Shown here: piece after piece, positions 27,621-35,709 of the stretch
How positions within the stretch are numbered: the stretch's first letter is position 1
Layout: each line of letters begins with the position of its first letter
Origin: CAVVSD01 sp963757125
GTDB taxonomy: Bacteria; Actinomycetota; Thermoleophilia; Solirubrobacterales; Solirubrobacteraceae
Length of the DNA: 64,000 nt
Assembly: GCA_963757125.1 (NCBI GenBank)
Contig: CAVWQP010000004.1
Location: 186,001-250,000 of the forward strand
Direction: 5' to 3'
Notes under the pieces: model-generated
The model's input: only the letters and a program-made list of their open reading frames with translations
What the model was told of the DNA's origin: nothing
Databases searched by the model: none
Position numbers and translations under genes: made by a program

Positions 27621-28528
27621 GCGATCGCGCCTCCGGGCCTCTCTGGAAGCCGGTCGCGAGCGCGGCGCCGCCCGGCGGGGCGCGCTCCGAGCTGCCGCCG
27701 GAGGCCCGTGCGCGCCGACGCGCGCGGGCTCGCCGGCGCGGACTCGTGCTCCTGCTCATCGCGGTCGTCGCCCTCGCGGTCGTCGCCACGACGTCGAGCG
27801 CCGTCGTGTCCGGCGCGGCCGAGCCCGCCTCGGTACCCGCGCCGGCGCTGCGCACCGACGTCCCGGGCGCACCCGGCTCCGCCCTCGCCGTCCCCAGCCC
27901 GCACGCCATGCCGACCCCGGCCGCGCACACCGCCGCGTGGGCGCCGGTCCGTCGCCGCACCGTCGCGCGCCGCGTCCCACGCGGGCACCGGGTCGCCCGC
28001 GTCGGGCTGCGCACGCCGGAGGGGACGACGAACCTGCTCGAGGTCATCGGCCGGCGCACCGACGCGCACGGCCGGCTCTGGGCGCACGTGCGCCTCGCCG
28101 TGCTGCCCAACGACACGACCGCCTGGGTCCCACGCTCCGCGCTGGGCGGGATCACGACGGTCCGCACGCATCTGTATGTCGACCTCGACGCGCGCACGGC
28201 GACGCTGATGCGCGGCGACGAGATGGTCCTGCGCGCGCCGGTGGGCGTCGGGCGTGCCGGGGCCGCCACCCCGACCGGCCGCTTCTACGTGCGCAACCGC
28301 CTCACGACGTACCGCAGCAAGGCGTACGGGCCGGTCGCGTTCGGCACCAGCGCGCGGTCGGCGGACCTCACCGACTGGCCGGCGGGCGGCTACATCGGCA
28401 TCCACGGCACCGACCGGCCGGATCTCATCCCCGGCCGCGTCTCCCACGGATGCATCCGGATGCGCAACGCGGACATCCGTCGCCTGGCCCGCCTCATGCC
28501 GATCGGGACCCCGGTGACGGTCGGGTGA
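27617..28528 (+). CDS. L,D-transpeptidase (YkuD), membrane-anchored, copy 1
   Basis: 303 residues. An Arg-rich cytoplasmic N-terminus (about 28-41), a membrane helix (42-60), a linker, an SH3-like segment (GLRTPEGTTNLLEVIGRR...LWAHVRLAVLPNDTTAWVPRSALGG) and the YkuD domain with IGIHGTD and catalytic Cys279 in SHGCIRMRNADI. These enzymes form 3-3 peptidoglycan cross-links or attach proteins to the wall and resist most beta-lactams except carbapenems. ATG overlaps the ferritin B1 TGA. Confidence 0.92.
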   Translation: MSDRASGPLWKPVASAAPPGGARSELPPEARARRRARARRRGLVLLLIAVVALAVVATTSSAVVSGAAEPASVPAPALRTDVPGAPGSALAVPSPHAMPTPAAHTAAWAPVRRRTVARRVPRGHRVARVGLRTPEGTTNLLEVIGRRTDAHGRLWAHVRLAVLPNDTTAWVPRSALGGITTVRTHLYVDLDARTATLMRGDEMVLRAPVGVGRAGAATPTGRFYVRNRLTTYRSKAYGPVAFGTSARSADLTDWPAGGYIGIHGTDRPDLIPGRVSHGCIRMRNADIRRLARLMPIGTPVTVG

Positions 28529-28569
28529 TCCGCATCCGGTCATCTGGCGCACAGAAACTGCACAGGTTT

Positions 28570-28585
28570 TTGCCCTATCGGGCAA
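28570..28585. promoter_or_regulatory. 16-bp palindrome before cassette 2
   Basis: TTGCCC-TATC-GGGCAA, perfect, in the only real gap (79 bp) within the cassette region. No U-tract on either side, so an operator is more likely than a terminator. Confidence 0.45.
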
Positions 28586-28607
28586 TACTGCGCTGCACAC
28601 CGAAAGA

Positions 28608-29201
28608 TTGGGCATCGTGATCACACGGAGGAAGATCCTGATCGCCGGGGGGACCGGTGCGACCGCGGCAGCGCTCGGCGGATTGATCGCCGCCGGGTCG
28701 GAGACCGCACGCTCGGCCCCCTCCGCCTCGCAGGACGCGGAGGTCCTGGCGTTCATCCTGGGCGTCGAGCGCATCGAGTCGGGCTTCTACGCGGCGGTGG
28801 CCCGGACGGGGCGGCTGACGGGCGAGCTCGCGGAGTTCGTCGCGATCGTCGGCGGGCACGAGCGCGAGCACGTCACGTTCCTCGAGCAGGCGCTCGGCAG
28901 CGCCGCACCGAAGGCGCAGCCCTTCGCCGCCGACGTCGCCGCGCTCGCGGACGACCCGCAGCGCTTCGTCCGCACCGCGGCGGCGCTCGAGGACGCCGTC
29001 GTCGCGGCGTACAACGGCCAGGCCGCGAACCTCAGGCCCGAGACCCTCGCCAAGGCCGCGACGATCGTGTCCGTCGAGGCGCGCCACGCCGCCTGGATCC
29101 GCGACATCGGCGGGCTCCCGCCGGCCGAGAACACGACGGACGAGCCGCTCACGAGCGACGGCGTCCGCGACGCGCTGCGCCAGGTCGGGCTGCTGTCATG
29201 A
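28608..29201 (+). CDS. Exported ferritin-like protein, type A copy 2
   Basis: 197 residues from TTG 28608, or 194 from GTG 28617 (starting VITRRKIL); neither has a strong ribosome site. ITRRKILIAGGTGATAAALGG is a Tat-like signal with a twin Arg. The ferritin-like bundle has LGVERIESGFYAAV, HEREHVTFLE, AAALEDAVVAAYNGQ and VEARHAAWIRDIGG, so all four acidic/ExxH positions are intact, in contrast to copy 1. Ends with a TGA overlapping the next ATG. Confidence 0.85.
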   Translation: MGIVITRRKILIAGGTGATAAALGGLIAAGSETARSAPSASQDAEVLAFILGVERIESGFYAAVARTGRLTGELAEFVAIVGGHEREHVTFLEQALGSAAPKAQPFAADVAALADDPQRFVRTAAALEDAVVAAYNGQAANLRPETLAKAATIVSVEARHAAWIRDIGGLPPAENTTDEPLTSDGVRDALRQVGLLS

Positions 29202-29905
29202 GGCTCCACGACGACACCCCGATCGGAGACCTCGACCTCGCCGCGATCGACCGCGACGGCGCGGTGCGCGAGGCGGCCGGGGCGCTCCACAGCCGCGGCG
29301 ACGTCCTGCGCGGCGGGCTCGCGGCGGCCGGCGCGCTCGCCGCGGGCCTGCTGCTCCCGCGCAGCGCCGCGGCGGGCGAGCTGGCGGGCGGCGATCGCTC
29401 CGTGCTCGCCTATGCGCTGTCGCTCGAGTACCTGCAGGACGCCTTCTACACCGAGGCGGAGCGGGTCGGCGCGCTCACCGGTGCGCGCAAGACGGCGGCG
29501 AGCGTCCTCGGCGGGGTCGAGCGGGCGCACGTCCGCGCGTTCCAGGGCCTGCTCGGGTCGAGCGCACCCGCGCGGCCGTCGTTCGACTTCCGCGGGACCA
29601 CGGAGGAGAACGATGCGTTCCTGCGCACCGCCGTCGCCCTCGAGGACCTCAGCGTCGCGGCCTACAAGGCGCAGGCGCCGAACATCAAGGCGCCCGCGGT
29701 GCTGCAGGCGGCGGTCGGGATCCACAGCGTCGAGGCCCGCCACGCGGCCTGGATGCGCCACCTCGTCGGCGTGCGGCCGGCTGCGAACGCGTTCGACGAG
29801 GCCGAGGGCCGCGACGCCGTGCTGAAGACCGTGGCGTCGACGCGCTTCATCGTCCAGAAGACCCCGCGGACCACGCGGAAGCGCTCACCGAGGTTCACGG
29901 GCTGA
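29198..29905 (+). CDS. Exported ferritin-like protein, type B copy 2
   Basis: 235 residues. Shares with copy 1 the lead DLAAIDRDGAVREAAGAL, a hydrophobic segment (about 45-68), helix 1 LSLEYLQDAFYTEAERVG, VERAHVRAFQGLLGSSAPARP, VALEDLSVAAYKAQ and VEARHAAWMRHLVG. It ends with a basic tail (RTTRKRSPRFTG) like copy 1 (HRRASPLFTG). All ferritin-type ligands are present. ATG overlaps the type A stop (ATGA). Confidence 0.85.
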   Translation: MRLHDDTPIGDLDLAAIDRDGAVREAAGALHSRGDVLRGGLAAAGALAAGLLLPRSAAAGELAGGDRSVLAYALSLEYLQDAFYTEAERVGALTGARKTAASVLGGVERAHVRAFQGLLGSSAPARPSFDFRGTTEENDAFLRTAVALEDLSVAAYKAQAPNIKAPAVLQAAVGIHSVEARHAAWMRHLVGVRPAANAFDEAEGRDAVLKTVASTRFIVQKTPRTTRKRSPRFTG

Positions 29906-29907
29906 GC

Positions 29908-30807
29908 ATGGACCGGGTCGTCGCCGCAAGCGCGCCGCGAGGCGACGTCGTCGCGTCCATCGGCGCCGCCGGCCACCGGCGGCGGCGGAGGCGGCTGCGG
30001 GTCGCCGGCGCGGTCGCGCTCGCCGCGGTCGTGGCGGCCGGCGCGGTCGGGCTGCTCGTCGGCCGCGCCGCAGACGACGGTCCCGCGCAGGCGGCGCGCC
30101 CGCCGGAGCGCTCGGCCCTGGCGGCCCAGCTGCCCGCCGCTCCCGCCGCGGCGCTGGACGTCCCGCGCCCGGCGGAGCTCGATCGCACCGAGCGCGGCAC
30201 CGGCGAGTGGGCGCCCGTGCTGCGCGCGACGCTCGCGCGCACGCGCCCGTCGACGGGCGCCGCGACCGTGAGCCGGGTCGGGACGCGGACGCCGGAGGGC
30301 ACGTCGAACATCCTCGAGGTCATCGGGCGCCGCCGCGACGACGCGGGCGCGCTGTGGGTCCGCGTGCGGCTCGCGGTCCTCCCGAACGGGACGACCGGCT
30401 GGATCCCCAGGGCGGCGATCGGCGGCCTCACGTCGGTGCACACCCACCTCGTGGTGAACCTGGCCGAGCGCAAGGCGACGCTCGTGCGCGAGGGGCGCGT
30501 CGTGCTGCGGGCGCCGGTGGGCATCGGCGCGCCGGGCGCGACCACGCCCACCGGCAGCTTCTACATCCGCAACAAGCTGACGCGCTTCGCGAGCCCGACG
30601 TACGGGCCCGTCGCGTTCGGGACGAGCGCGCGCTCCGCCGACCTCACCGACTGGCCGGCGGGCGGGTTCATCGGCATCCACGGCACCGACCAGCCGGAGC
30701 TGCTCCCCGGAGCGGTCTCCCACGGGTGCATCCGGATGCGCAACGCCGACATCCTGCGCCTCGCGAAGCTCATGCCCGTCGGCACGCCCGTGACGGTGCG
30801 CGCGTGA
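29908..30807 (+). CDS. L,D-transpeptidase (YkuD), membrane-anchored, copy 2
   Basis: 299 residues, same plan as copy 1: basic N-terminus (GHRRRRRRLR), membrane helix (about 32-52), SH3-like segment (RVGTRTPEGTSNILEVIGRR...GTTGWIPRAAIGG) and YkuD domain with GFIGIHGTDQPE and catalytic Cys274 in VSHGCIRMRNADI. It starts 2 bases after the ferritin B2 stop. Its own stop overlaps the GTG of the third YEIVWYR gene, tying that gene to the cassette. Confidence 0.92.
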   Translation: MDRVVAASAPRGDVVASIGAAGHRRRRRRLRVAGAVALAAVVAAGAVGLLVGRAADDGPAQAARPPERSALAAQLPAAPAAALDVPRPAELDRTERGTGEWAPVLRATLARTRPSTGAATVSRVGTRTPEGTSNILEVIGRRRDDAGALWVRVRLAVLPNGTTGWIPRAAIGGLTSVHTHLVVNLAERKATLVREGRVVLRAPVGIGAPGATTPTGSFYIRNKLTRFASPTYGPVAFGTSARSADLTDWPAGGFIGIHGTDQPELLPGAVSHGCIRMRNADILRLAKLMPVGTPVTVRA

Positions 30808-31613
30808 GGCGTCGCCTGGCGACCGGCCTCCTGCTCTGCATCATCCTCGTCGCCGGCATCGCGGCGACGCAGGCGCTCGGCGCCGGGTCGACGTCGACCA
30901 CGCGGACCCCGACGCAGCTCTGGGAGCAGTTCCCGCTCGACCCCGCGCCGCAGCAGGCCGGGGCGCCGGCACGCACGACGCCGACGCCCGCGCCGGCGCC
31001 GAGGCCCGCGACGGCGTCCGCCGGTGGGATCGATCCGCTCGTGTGGATCATCGGAGGCGCGCTGCTGCTGGGCGCCCCGATCGCCCTCCTCGTGGGCCGG
31101 ATGCGCCCCGTGCCCGCACTCCGGGCGCCGCGTCCGGCCGCCGCGCAGGCCGGGACCCTGGTCCCGCTGACACCCGCCTTCCGGCGGATGCCGGAACGCG
31201 ACCCGGACCCCGAGCCCGAACCCGAACCCGAACCCGAACGGGAACCGGAACCGGAACCGGAGCCGGAGGAGATCTTCGAGCCGCTCCTGTTGCCGCCCGA
31301 ACCCGAACCGGAACCCGAGCCGCCTGCGCCCCCCGCACCGCAGGCGATCGCCACGACCTACGAGATCGTCTGGTACCGGCAGGGCGAGCGCCTCGTGTTC
31401 GGACTGCAGCCGGTCGACGGGCGCGCCGCCCGCGGCGGTCGCGAGCGCTCGGGGAGCTTCCGCTGGGACGAGGACGACGATCCGCCCTCGACGCTGCGCG
31501 ACGCCCAGCGCGCGCACGGACGCCTGCGCTCACGCCTCCTGCGCGACGGCTGGGCCGCGGCCGGCCGCGGCCCGACCTGGTTCAGCCACCGCTTCCGGCC
31601 GCCGGAGCGCTGA
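30804..31613 (+). CDS. Membrane Glu-Pro-repeat protein with YEIVWYR domain (copy 3)
   Basis: 269 residues from a GTG overlapping the transpeptidase TGA (GTGA). A first hydrophobic segment (about 6-27) is probably a signal peptide; a Thr/Pro/Ala-rich external section follows; a second helix (about 76-97) followed by RMRP suggests the C-terminal part is cytoplasmic. Two Glu-Pro repeat blocks flank an EIFEPLLLPP spacer, and the last ~80 residues are the conserved domain (YEIVWYRQGER, LQPVDGRAA, FRWDEDDDPP, LLRDGW, WFSHRFRPP). Its 3' end overlaps the convergent lipoate-ligase-like gene by 32 bases. Confidence 0.8.
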   Translation: MRRRLATGLLLCIILVAGIAATQALGAGSTSTTRTPTQLWEQFPLDPAPQQAGAPARTTPTPAPAPRPATASAGGIDPLVWIIGGALLLGAPIALLVGRMRPVPALRAPRPAAAQAGTLVPLTPAFRRMPERDPDPEPEPEPEPEREPEPEPEPEEIFEPLLLPPEPEPEPEPPAPPAPQAIATTYEIVWYRQGERLVFGLQPVDGRAARGGRERSGSFRWDEDDDPPSTLRDAQRAHGRLRSRLLRDGWAAAGRGPTWFSHRFRPPER

Positions 31614-32349
31614 GCAGCCGCCTCGGCGGGCGGCCGTCGCCTGCGTCGTGGCGCGTGGCGTAGCGGCGCGCCAGCGCGAGGGTGTCGGCGTCCAGCTCGG
31701 CGGGCTCCAGCGGATGGTCACGCGCGACGCGAGCGATGAGCGCGCCACGTGCGTCCTCGAGCGACATGCCGTCTCCGAGGTCGCCCACCGTCGCCGGATC
31801 CCAGTCGACGCCGAGCGCCGCGTTTACCGCGACGAGCACGTCCCGGACGCGCTCGCCGTCGTCGATCACGACCATCCCCTCCGTGGAGCTGGCGGACTTC
31901 GTGACGCGCTGGGAGATGCCGCCGACCTTCACGCCTCCGGTGTGCAGCGAGTAGTCGCCCGGGCAGTACTCGCCCGCGATCGCGCCGACCCGGACGCCGA
32001 GCGCGTCGGCGACGAGCCCGGCGAGTCGGGCGAACCGCACGTGCGTCCCGGCCTGGGGCTCCGGGTCCGCCGCGATCCAGGCGAAGACGAGCGTCCCCGG
32101 ATGGAACGCGGCGGCGCGGCCGCCGGCCAGCCGGTGCACCGCCGCGAAGCCGTGTGCCTGGGCGGCGCGGACGGCGTCGGCGAACCCGGCGGCGTGCGTG
32201 TCCAGGCGCCCGAACGACACCATCGCGGGCGTCGGCGCGACGCGGAACGTCTCAGGCAGCTCGCCCGAACCGACGCGGTCCAGCAGGGCGTGCGAGATCG
32301 CCGCCTCGAGCGGGGCGTCGTCCAGCCGCCCGCCGGTGAGCAGCCGCAC
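31582..32349 (-). CDS. Lipoate-protein ligase A-like (BPL/LplA/LipB fold) protein
   Basis: 255 residues from GTG 32349, immediately after the asd stop. Family elements: early ALLDRVGSGELPETFRV, PTPAMVSFGRLD, the loop HRLAGGRAAAFHPGTLVFAW (corresponding to RRxxGGG..H.G in LplA), the conserved lysine in GVKVGGISQRV and the closing LGVDWDPATVGDL. The RRxxGGG loop reads HRLAGGR, slightly altered. It would attach lipoate or octanoate to E2/GcvH proteins, or act as an octanoyl transfer enzyme. Overlaps the convergent copy-3 gene. Confidence 0.85.
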   Translation of the reverse strand: MRLLTGGRLDDAPLEAAISHALLDRVGSGELPETFRVAPTPAMVSFGRLDTHAAGFADAVRAAQAHGFAAVHRLAGGRAAAFHPGTLVFAWIAADPEPQAGTHVRFARLAGLVADALGVRVGAIAGEYCPGDYSLHTGGVKVGGISQRVTKSASSTEGMVVIDDGERVRDVLVAVNAALGVDWDPATVGDLGDGMSLEDARGALIARVARDHPLEPAELDADTLALARRYATRHDAGDGRPPRRLLSAPAAGSGG

Positions 32350-33388
32350 CTACGCGCGGGCGGTGGCGCGGACGAGGCCGCGCTGGTGCAGCAGCTCCGC
32401 GAGCTGCACCGTGTTCAACGCGGCGCCCTTGAGGAGGTTGTCGCCGACGACGAACAGGTTGAGCGAGTGCTCGGGGTCGGCGAGGTCGCGTCGCACGCGG
32501 CCGACGGCCGTCTCGTCGCGGCCCGCCCACTCCAGCGGCGTGGGCACGTCCTGCACCACGAGGTTCGGGAACGCGGCGAGCGCGGCGTTGGCCTCGTCGA
32601 GATCCACCGTGCGCTCGAACGTCGCGCGGATCGCGACAGCGTGGCCGACCATCACCGGCACGCGCACGCACGTCGGCGAGACGAGGAGGTCCGGGATGTC
32701 GAGGATCTTGCGCGACTCGTTGCGGAGCTTGAGCTCCTCGTCGGTGTAGCCCTCCTCGCCGATCGCGCCGAGCATCGGCACGACGTTGAACGCGAGCGTG
32801 TCGGCGTGGACGCTGTGCTCGACCCGGCGCATCGCGGACGCCCCGTCGGTGCGCAGCGCGTCCATGTCCTCCGAGAGCACCGGGACCTGGGCGGCCAGCT
32901 CGTCGATGCCCTTCTGGCCGGCACCGCCGGCGGCCTGGAAGCTCGTCGCCACCATCTCGCGCAGCCCGTAGACGTCGTGCAGCGCCTTGAGCGGCAGCAT
33001 CGCGACCATCGTCGTGCAGTTCGGGTTGGCGATGATCCCGTGGTGGCCGTCGAGGGCGTCGGGGTTCACCTCGGAGACGACGAGCGGGACGTCGTCGTGC
33101 ATCCGCCAGGCCGAGGAGTTGTCGACGACCGTCGTGCCGCGCTCGACGAACCGCCGGGCCCAGGTGCGGGAGGTGCTCCCGCCCGCGGAGAACAGGGCGA
33201 TGTCGAAGCCGTCGATCGTGTCGTCGGCCATCACGCGCACGGGCACGTCGGCGCCGTCGATCGTGCGCCCGACCGAGCGCTCGGAGGCGAACGGCACGAC
33301 CTCGGTGGCCGGGAACGAGCGCAGCCGCAGCAGGCGCAGGAGATCGGTTCCGACGGCGCCGGTGGCGCCCGACGACGGCGACTCTCAC
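32350..33388 (-). CDS. asd: Aspartate-semialdehyde dehydrogenase with an apparent 1-base frameshift near the start
   Basis: The main frame (32350-33297 and beyond) carries SSAWRMHDDVPLVVSEVN, catalytic Cys in IIANPNCTTMVAMLPLKAL, the AAGGAGQKG loop and VEHSVHADTLAFNVVPMLG. The expected start is GTG 33388, overlapping the lysC stop as GTGA and reading VRVAVVG. The next motif, ATGAVGTDLLRLLRLRSFPATEVVPFASER, is only in frame if one base is removed from a GGG run at 33368-33370. As read, translation from 33388 is wrong after seven codons. Either a sequence error or a true lesion; internal starts such as GTG 33297 would lack the NADP-binding loop. Makes aspartate semialdehyde for Lys, Thr, Met and DAP. 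Confidence 0.88.
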
Positions 33389-34650
33389 GATGCGAACTCC
33401 CCGAACGGACGCTCTGCCTGGATGGTGCCGTCACCCGACAGCTCGAAGGCCGAATGCAGCGCGCGCACCGCCTCGGGCACGCGGTCGCCGCGGATGACGC
33501 AGGAGATCTTGATGGGCGACGTCGAGATCATCTCGATGTTGATGCCCTCGCCGCCGAGCGTCGTGAACACCTTCGCGGCGACGCCCGGATGCGTCTTCAT
33601 GCCGGCGCCGATGATCGAGACCTTGCCCATCTCCTCGTCGGTGGCGATCCGCAGGCCGTGCTGGGAGGCGAGGCCGTCGAGGGCGAGACGGGCCTCGTGC
33701 AGGTCGGTGCGCGGCACCGTGAACGACATGTCCGCCCCGGCGTCGCTGGAGACGGGCTCGTTCTGGATGATCATGTCGACGTTGATGTTCGCCTCGGCGA
33801 GCACCGTCGCGATCTGGCCCGCGACGCCCGGCGTGTCGGGCACGCCGACGAGGGTGACGCGAGCCTCCTCGGTCGAGTGCGTGACGGCGGTGATGAGGGG
33901 CTGCTCCACGGTTTCCTCCGGTCCGACCACAACGGTACCCGGCGTGTCATCGAAGCTCGACCGGCAGTGGATGCGCACGCCGTGGTTGCGCGCGTACTCC
34001 ACGGAGCGCAGCTGCAGGACGCCGGCGCCGCTGGCCGCCATCTCGAGCATCTCCTCGAAGGAGATGACGGGGATCTTCCGGGCGTCGGGCACGATCCGCG
34101 GGTCGGCGGAGTACACGCCGGCGACGTCGGTGTAGATCTCGCAGACGTCCGCGCCGATGGCGGCGGCGAGCGCGACGGCGGTGGTGTCGGATCCGCCGCG
34201 GCCGAGCGTCGTGACGTCGCGCGCGGTCGAGACGCCCTGGAAGCCCGCGACGAGGACGACCGAGTCCTGGTCGAGTGCGTCGCGGATCCGGTCCGCGCGC
34301 ACCTCGAGGATGCGGGCCTTCGTGTGCGACGTGTCCGTGACGATCCCGGCCTGCGAGCCGGTGAGCGAGATCGCGCGGTGGCCGAGGTCGTTGATCGCCA
34401 TCGCGCACAGCGCGCACGACTGGCGCTCCCCGGTCGAGAGGAGCATGTCCATCTCGCGCGGATCGGGATGCTCGGAGATCTCCTGGGCCTGGGCGATCAG
34501 CTCGTCGGTCGTCTTCCCGCGGGCGGACAGGACCGCGACGACGCGGTTGCCCTGCTCGCGCTTGGCGACGATGCGCATCGCTGCGCGCTTGAGGCGCTCG
34601 GCGTCGGCGACGGACGTGCCGCCGAACTTCATGACCACGGTCCCGGACAC
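33385..34650 (-). CDS. lysC: Aspartate kinase
   Basis: 421 residues, the actinobacterial length. Kinase domain begins VVMKFGGTSVADAERLKRAA and includes LLSTGERQSCALCAMAI, VAGFQGVS, TTLGRGGSDTTAVALAAAIGADVCEIYTDVAGVYSADPR. C-terminal ACT domains follow (EARVTLVGVPDTPGVAGQIATVLAEANINVDMIIQN; KVSIIGAGMKTHPGVAAKVFTTLGGEGINIEMISTSPIKISCVI), the site of Lys/Thr feedback. GTG 34650 matches the family start; an internal start could yield a separate beta subunit as in corynebacteria. Followed by asd with GTGA overlap. Confidence 0.97.
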   Translation of the reverse strand: MSGTVVMKFGGTSVADAERLKRAAMRIVAKREQGNRVVAVLSARGKTTDELIAQAQEISEHPDPREMDMLLSTGERQSCALCAMAINDLGHRAISLTGSQAGIVTDTSHTKARILEVRADRIRDALDQDSVVLVAGFQGVSTARDVTTLGRGGSDTTAVALAAAIGADVCEIYTDVAGVYSADPRIVPDARKIPVISFEEMLEMAASGAGVLQLRSVEYARNHGVRIHCRSSFDDTPGTVVVGPEETVEQPLITAVTHSTEEARVTLVGVPDTPGVAGQIATVLAEANINVDMIIQNEPVSSDAGADMSFTVPRTDLHEARLALDGLASQHGLRIATDEEMGKVSIIGAGMKTHPGVAAKVFTTLGGEGINIEMISTSPIKISCVIRGDRVPEAVRALHSAFELSGDGTIQAERPFGEFAS

Positions 34651-34664
34651 GCGCCTGAGCCTAG

Positions 34665-35705
34665 CTATCTCGTTCGTACCAGCACGCGCACGACCGCGGG
34701 CGCGAGCAGCACCATGACGAGCACGCGCAGCGTCTGCACCGCGAGCACGAACGTCGTGTCCGCCCCGGAGCCGAACGCCGCGGCGAGGACGGCGTACAGG
34801 CCGCCGGGCGTCGTCGCCAGGTAGGCGTCCAGGAGCGTCGCCGAGGTCGTCAGGTCGAGCACGATCGCCAGCCCGAAGCAGGCGATCATGAGCCCGAGGA
34901 TGCAGAGCAGGACCGGCAGGAGGAGCGAGCCGACCTCGCGCACCGTCGACATCGTGAACCGCAGGCCGACCTGCAGCCCGATGCCCGCGAACGCCGCCTC
35001 GCGCAATACGGGCGGCACGACGAAGCCGTCGGGCAGCAGGAGGCCGACGACGCCGGCGAGGAGCATCGGGCCCAGCAGCGAGCCCGCGGGCAGCCGGGTC
35101 AGCCGCGCGATGAGGATTCCCGCCGGGGCGAGGATCGCCGACAGGACCCAGCCCTCGACGTCGCCGAACGTCCCGACGCCATTGTCCGGCGTCCCGGCGT
35201 GGTGCCCCGGGAAGACGACCGCCATGAGCACCGGAGTCGCCACGACGACGACGAGCACCCGCAGGTACTGCATGAACGCGACGAGCCGGTCGTCCGCCTT
35301 CAGCTCGCCCGCCATGCCGACGATGCCCGACGCCCCGCCGGCGACCATGCCGAGCGCCGCCGTCGGACGGTCGAGGCTCGTCCACCGCGCCAGCGCGATG
35401 CCGCACAGGAGGCTGAGCCCGAGCGTCGCGAGGCTCACGAGCGTCACCGCGACCCACGCGTCGGCCGCGGCCTGGAGCGCGTCGGACTTCAGGTAGGCGC
35501 CGAGCGCGACGCCCGTGAACGCCTGCGCCGCGCGGAAGCCGATCGGCGGGACCTCGAGGCGCCCCGGGCGCCACAGCGCGACGACGAGCCCGACCAGGAG
35601 CGCGCCGAACAGGTACGAGGACGGCACCCCGGCGCCGCCGAACAGCCGGCCGACGACGAACGTCGCGAGGAACGCGCCGGCCCACGGCGCGGCGCGGCGC
35701 AGCAC
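34665..35705 (-). CDS. AbrB-family (ammonia monooxygenase-like) membrane protein
   Basis: 346 residues, about 9-10 hydrophobic helices in two similar halves, each with a Gly-rich kinked helix: FRAAQAFTGVALGAYL near 59 and LREAAFAGIGLQVGLRF near 233; also SLLCGIALARW and TTPGGLYAVLAAAFGSGADTTFVLAVQTLRVLVM. This is the AbrB duplication family (named for, but unrelated to, ammonia monooxygenase and the AbrB regulator), thought to be transporters or membrane regulators. GTG start. It interrupts recR and lysC. Confidence 0.85.
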   Translation of the reverse strand: MLRRAAPWAGAFLATFVVGRLFGGAGVPSSYLFGALLVGLVVALWRPGRLEVPPIGFRAAQAFTGVALGAYLKSDALQAAADAWVAVTLVSLATLGLSLLCGIALARWTSLDRPTAALGMVAGGASGIVGMAGELKADDRLVAFMQYLRVLVVVVATPVLMAVVFPGHHAGTPDNGVGTFGDVEGWVLSAILAPAGILIARLTRLPAGSLLGPMLLAGVVGLLLPDGFVVPPVLREAAFAGIGLQVGLRFTMSTVREVGSLLLPVLLCILGLMIACFGLAIVLDLTTSATLLDAYLATTPGGLYAVLAAAFGSGADTTFVLAVQTLRVLVMVLLAPAVVRVLVRTR

Positions 35706-35709
35706 TAGA

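Larger units (their letters stand above)
26344..30807 (+). repeat. Tandem duplication of a ferritin A - ferritin B - L,D-transpeptidase cassette
   Basis: Genes at 26344, 26940 and 27617 are matched in order, orientation and motif by genes at 28608, 29198 and 29908. The copies are clearly diverged at the protein level, so the duplication is old and both sets appear intact. Confidence 0.88.

Noticed and set aside
31648..34824. A 1058-codon plus-strand frame across lplA-like, asd and lysC
   Set aside because: It is antisense to three well-supported genes and has no recognisable motif.
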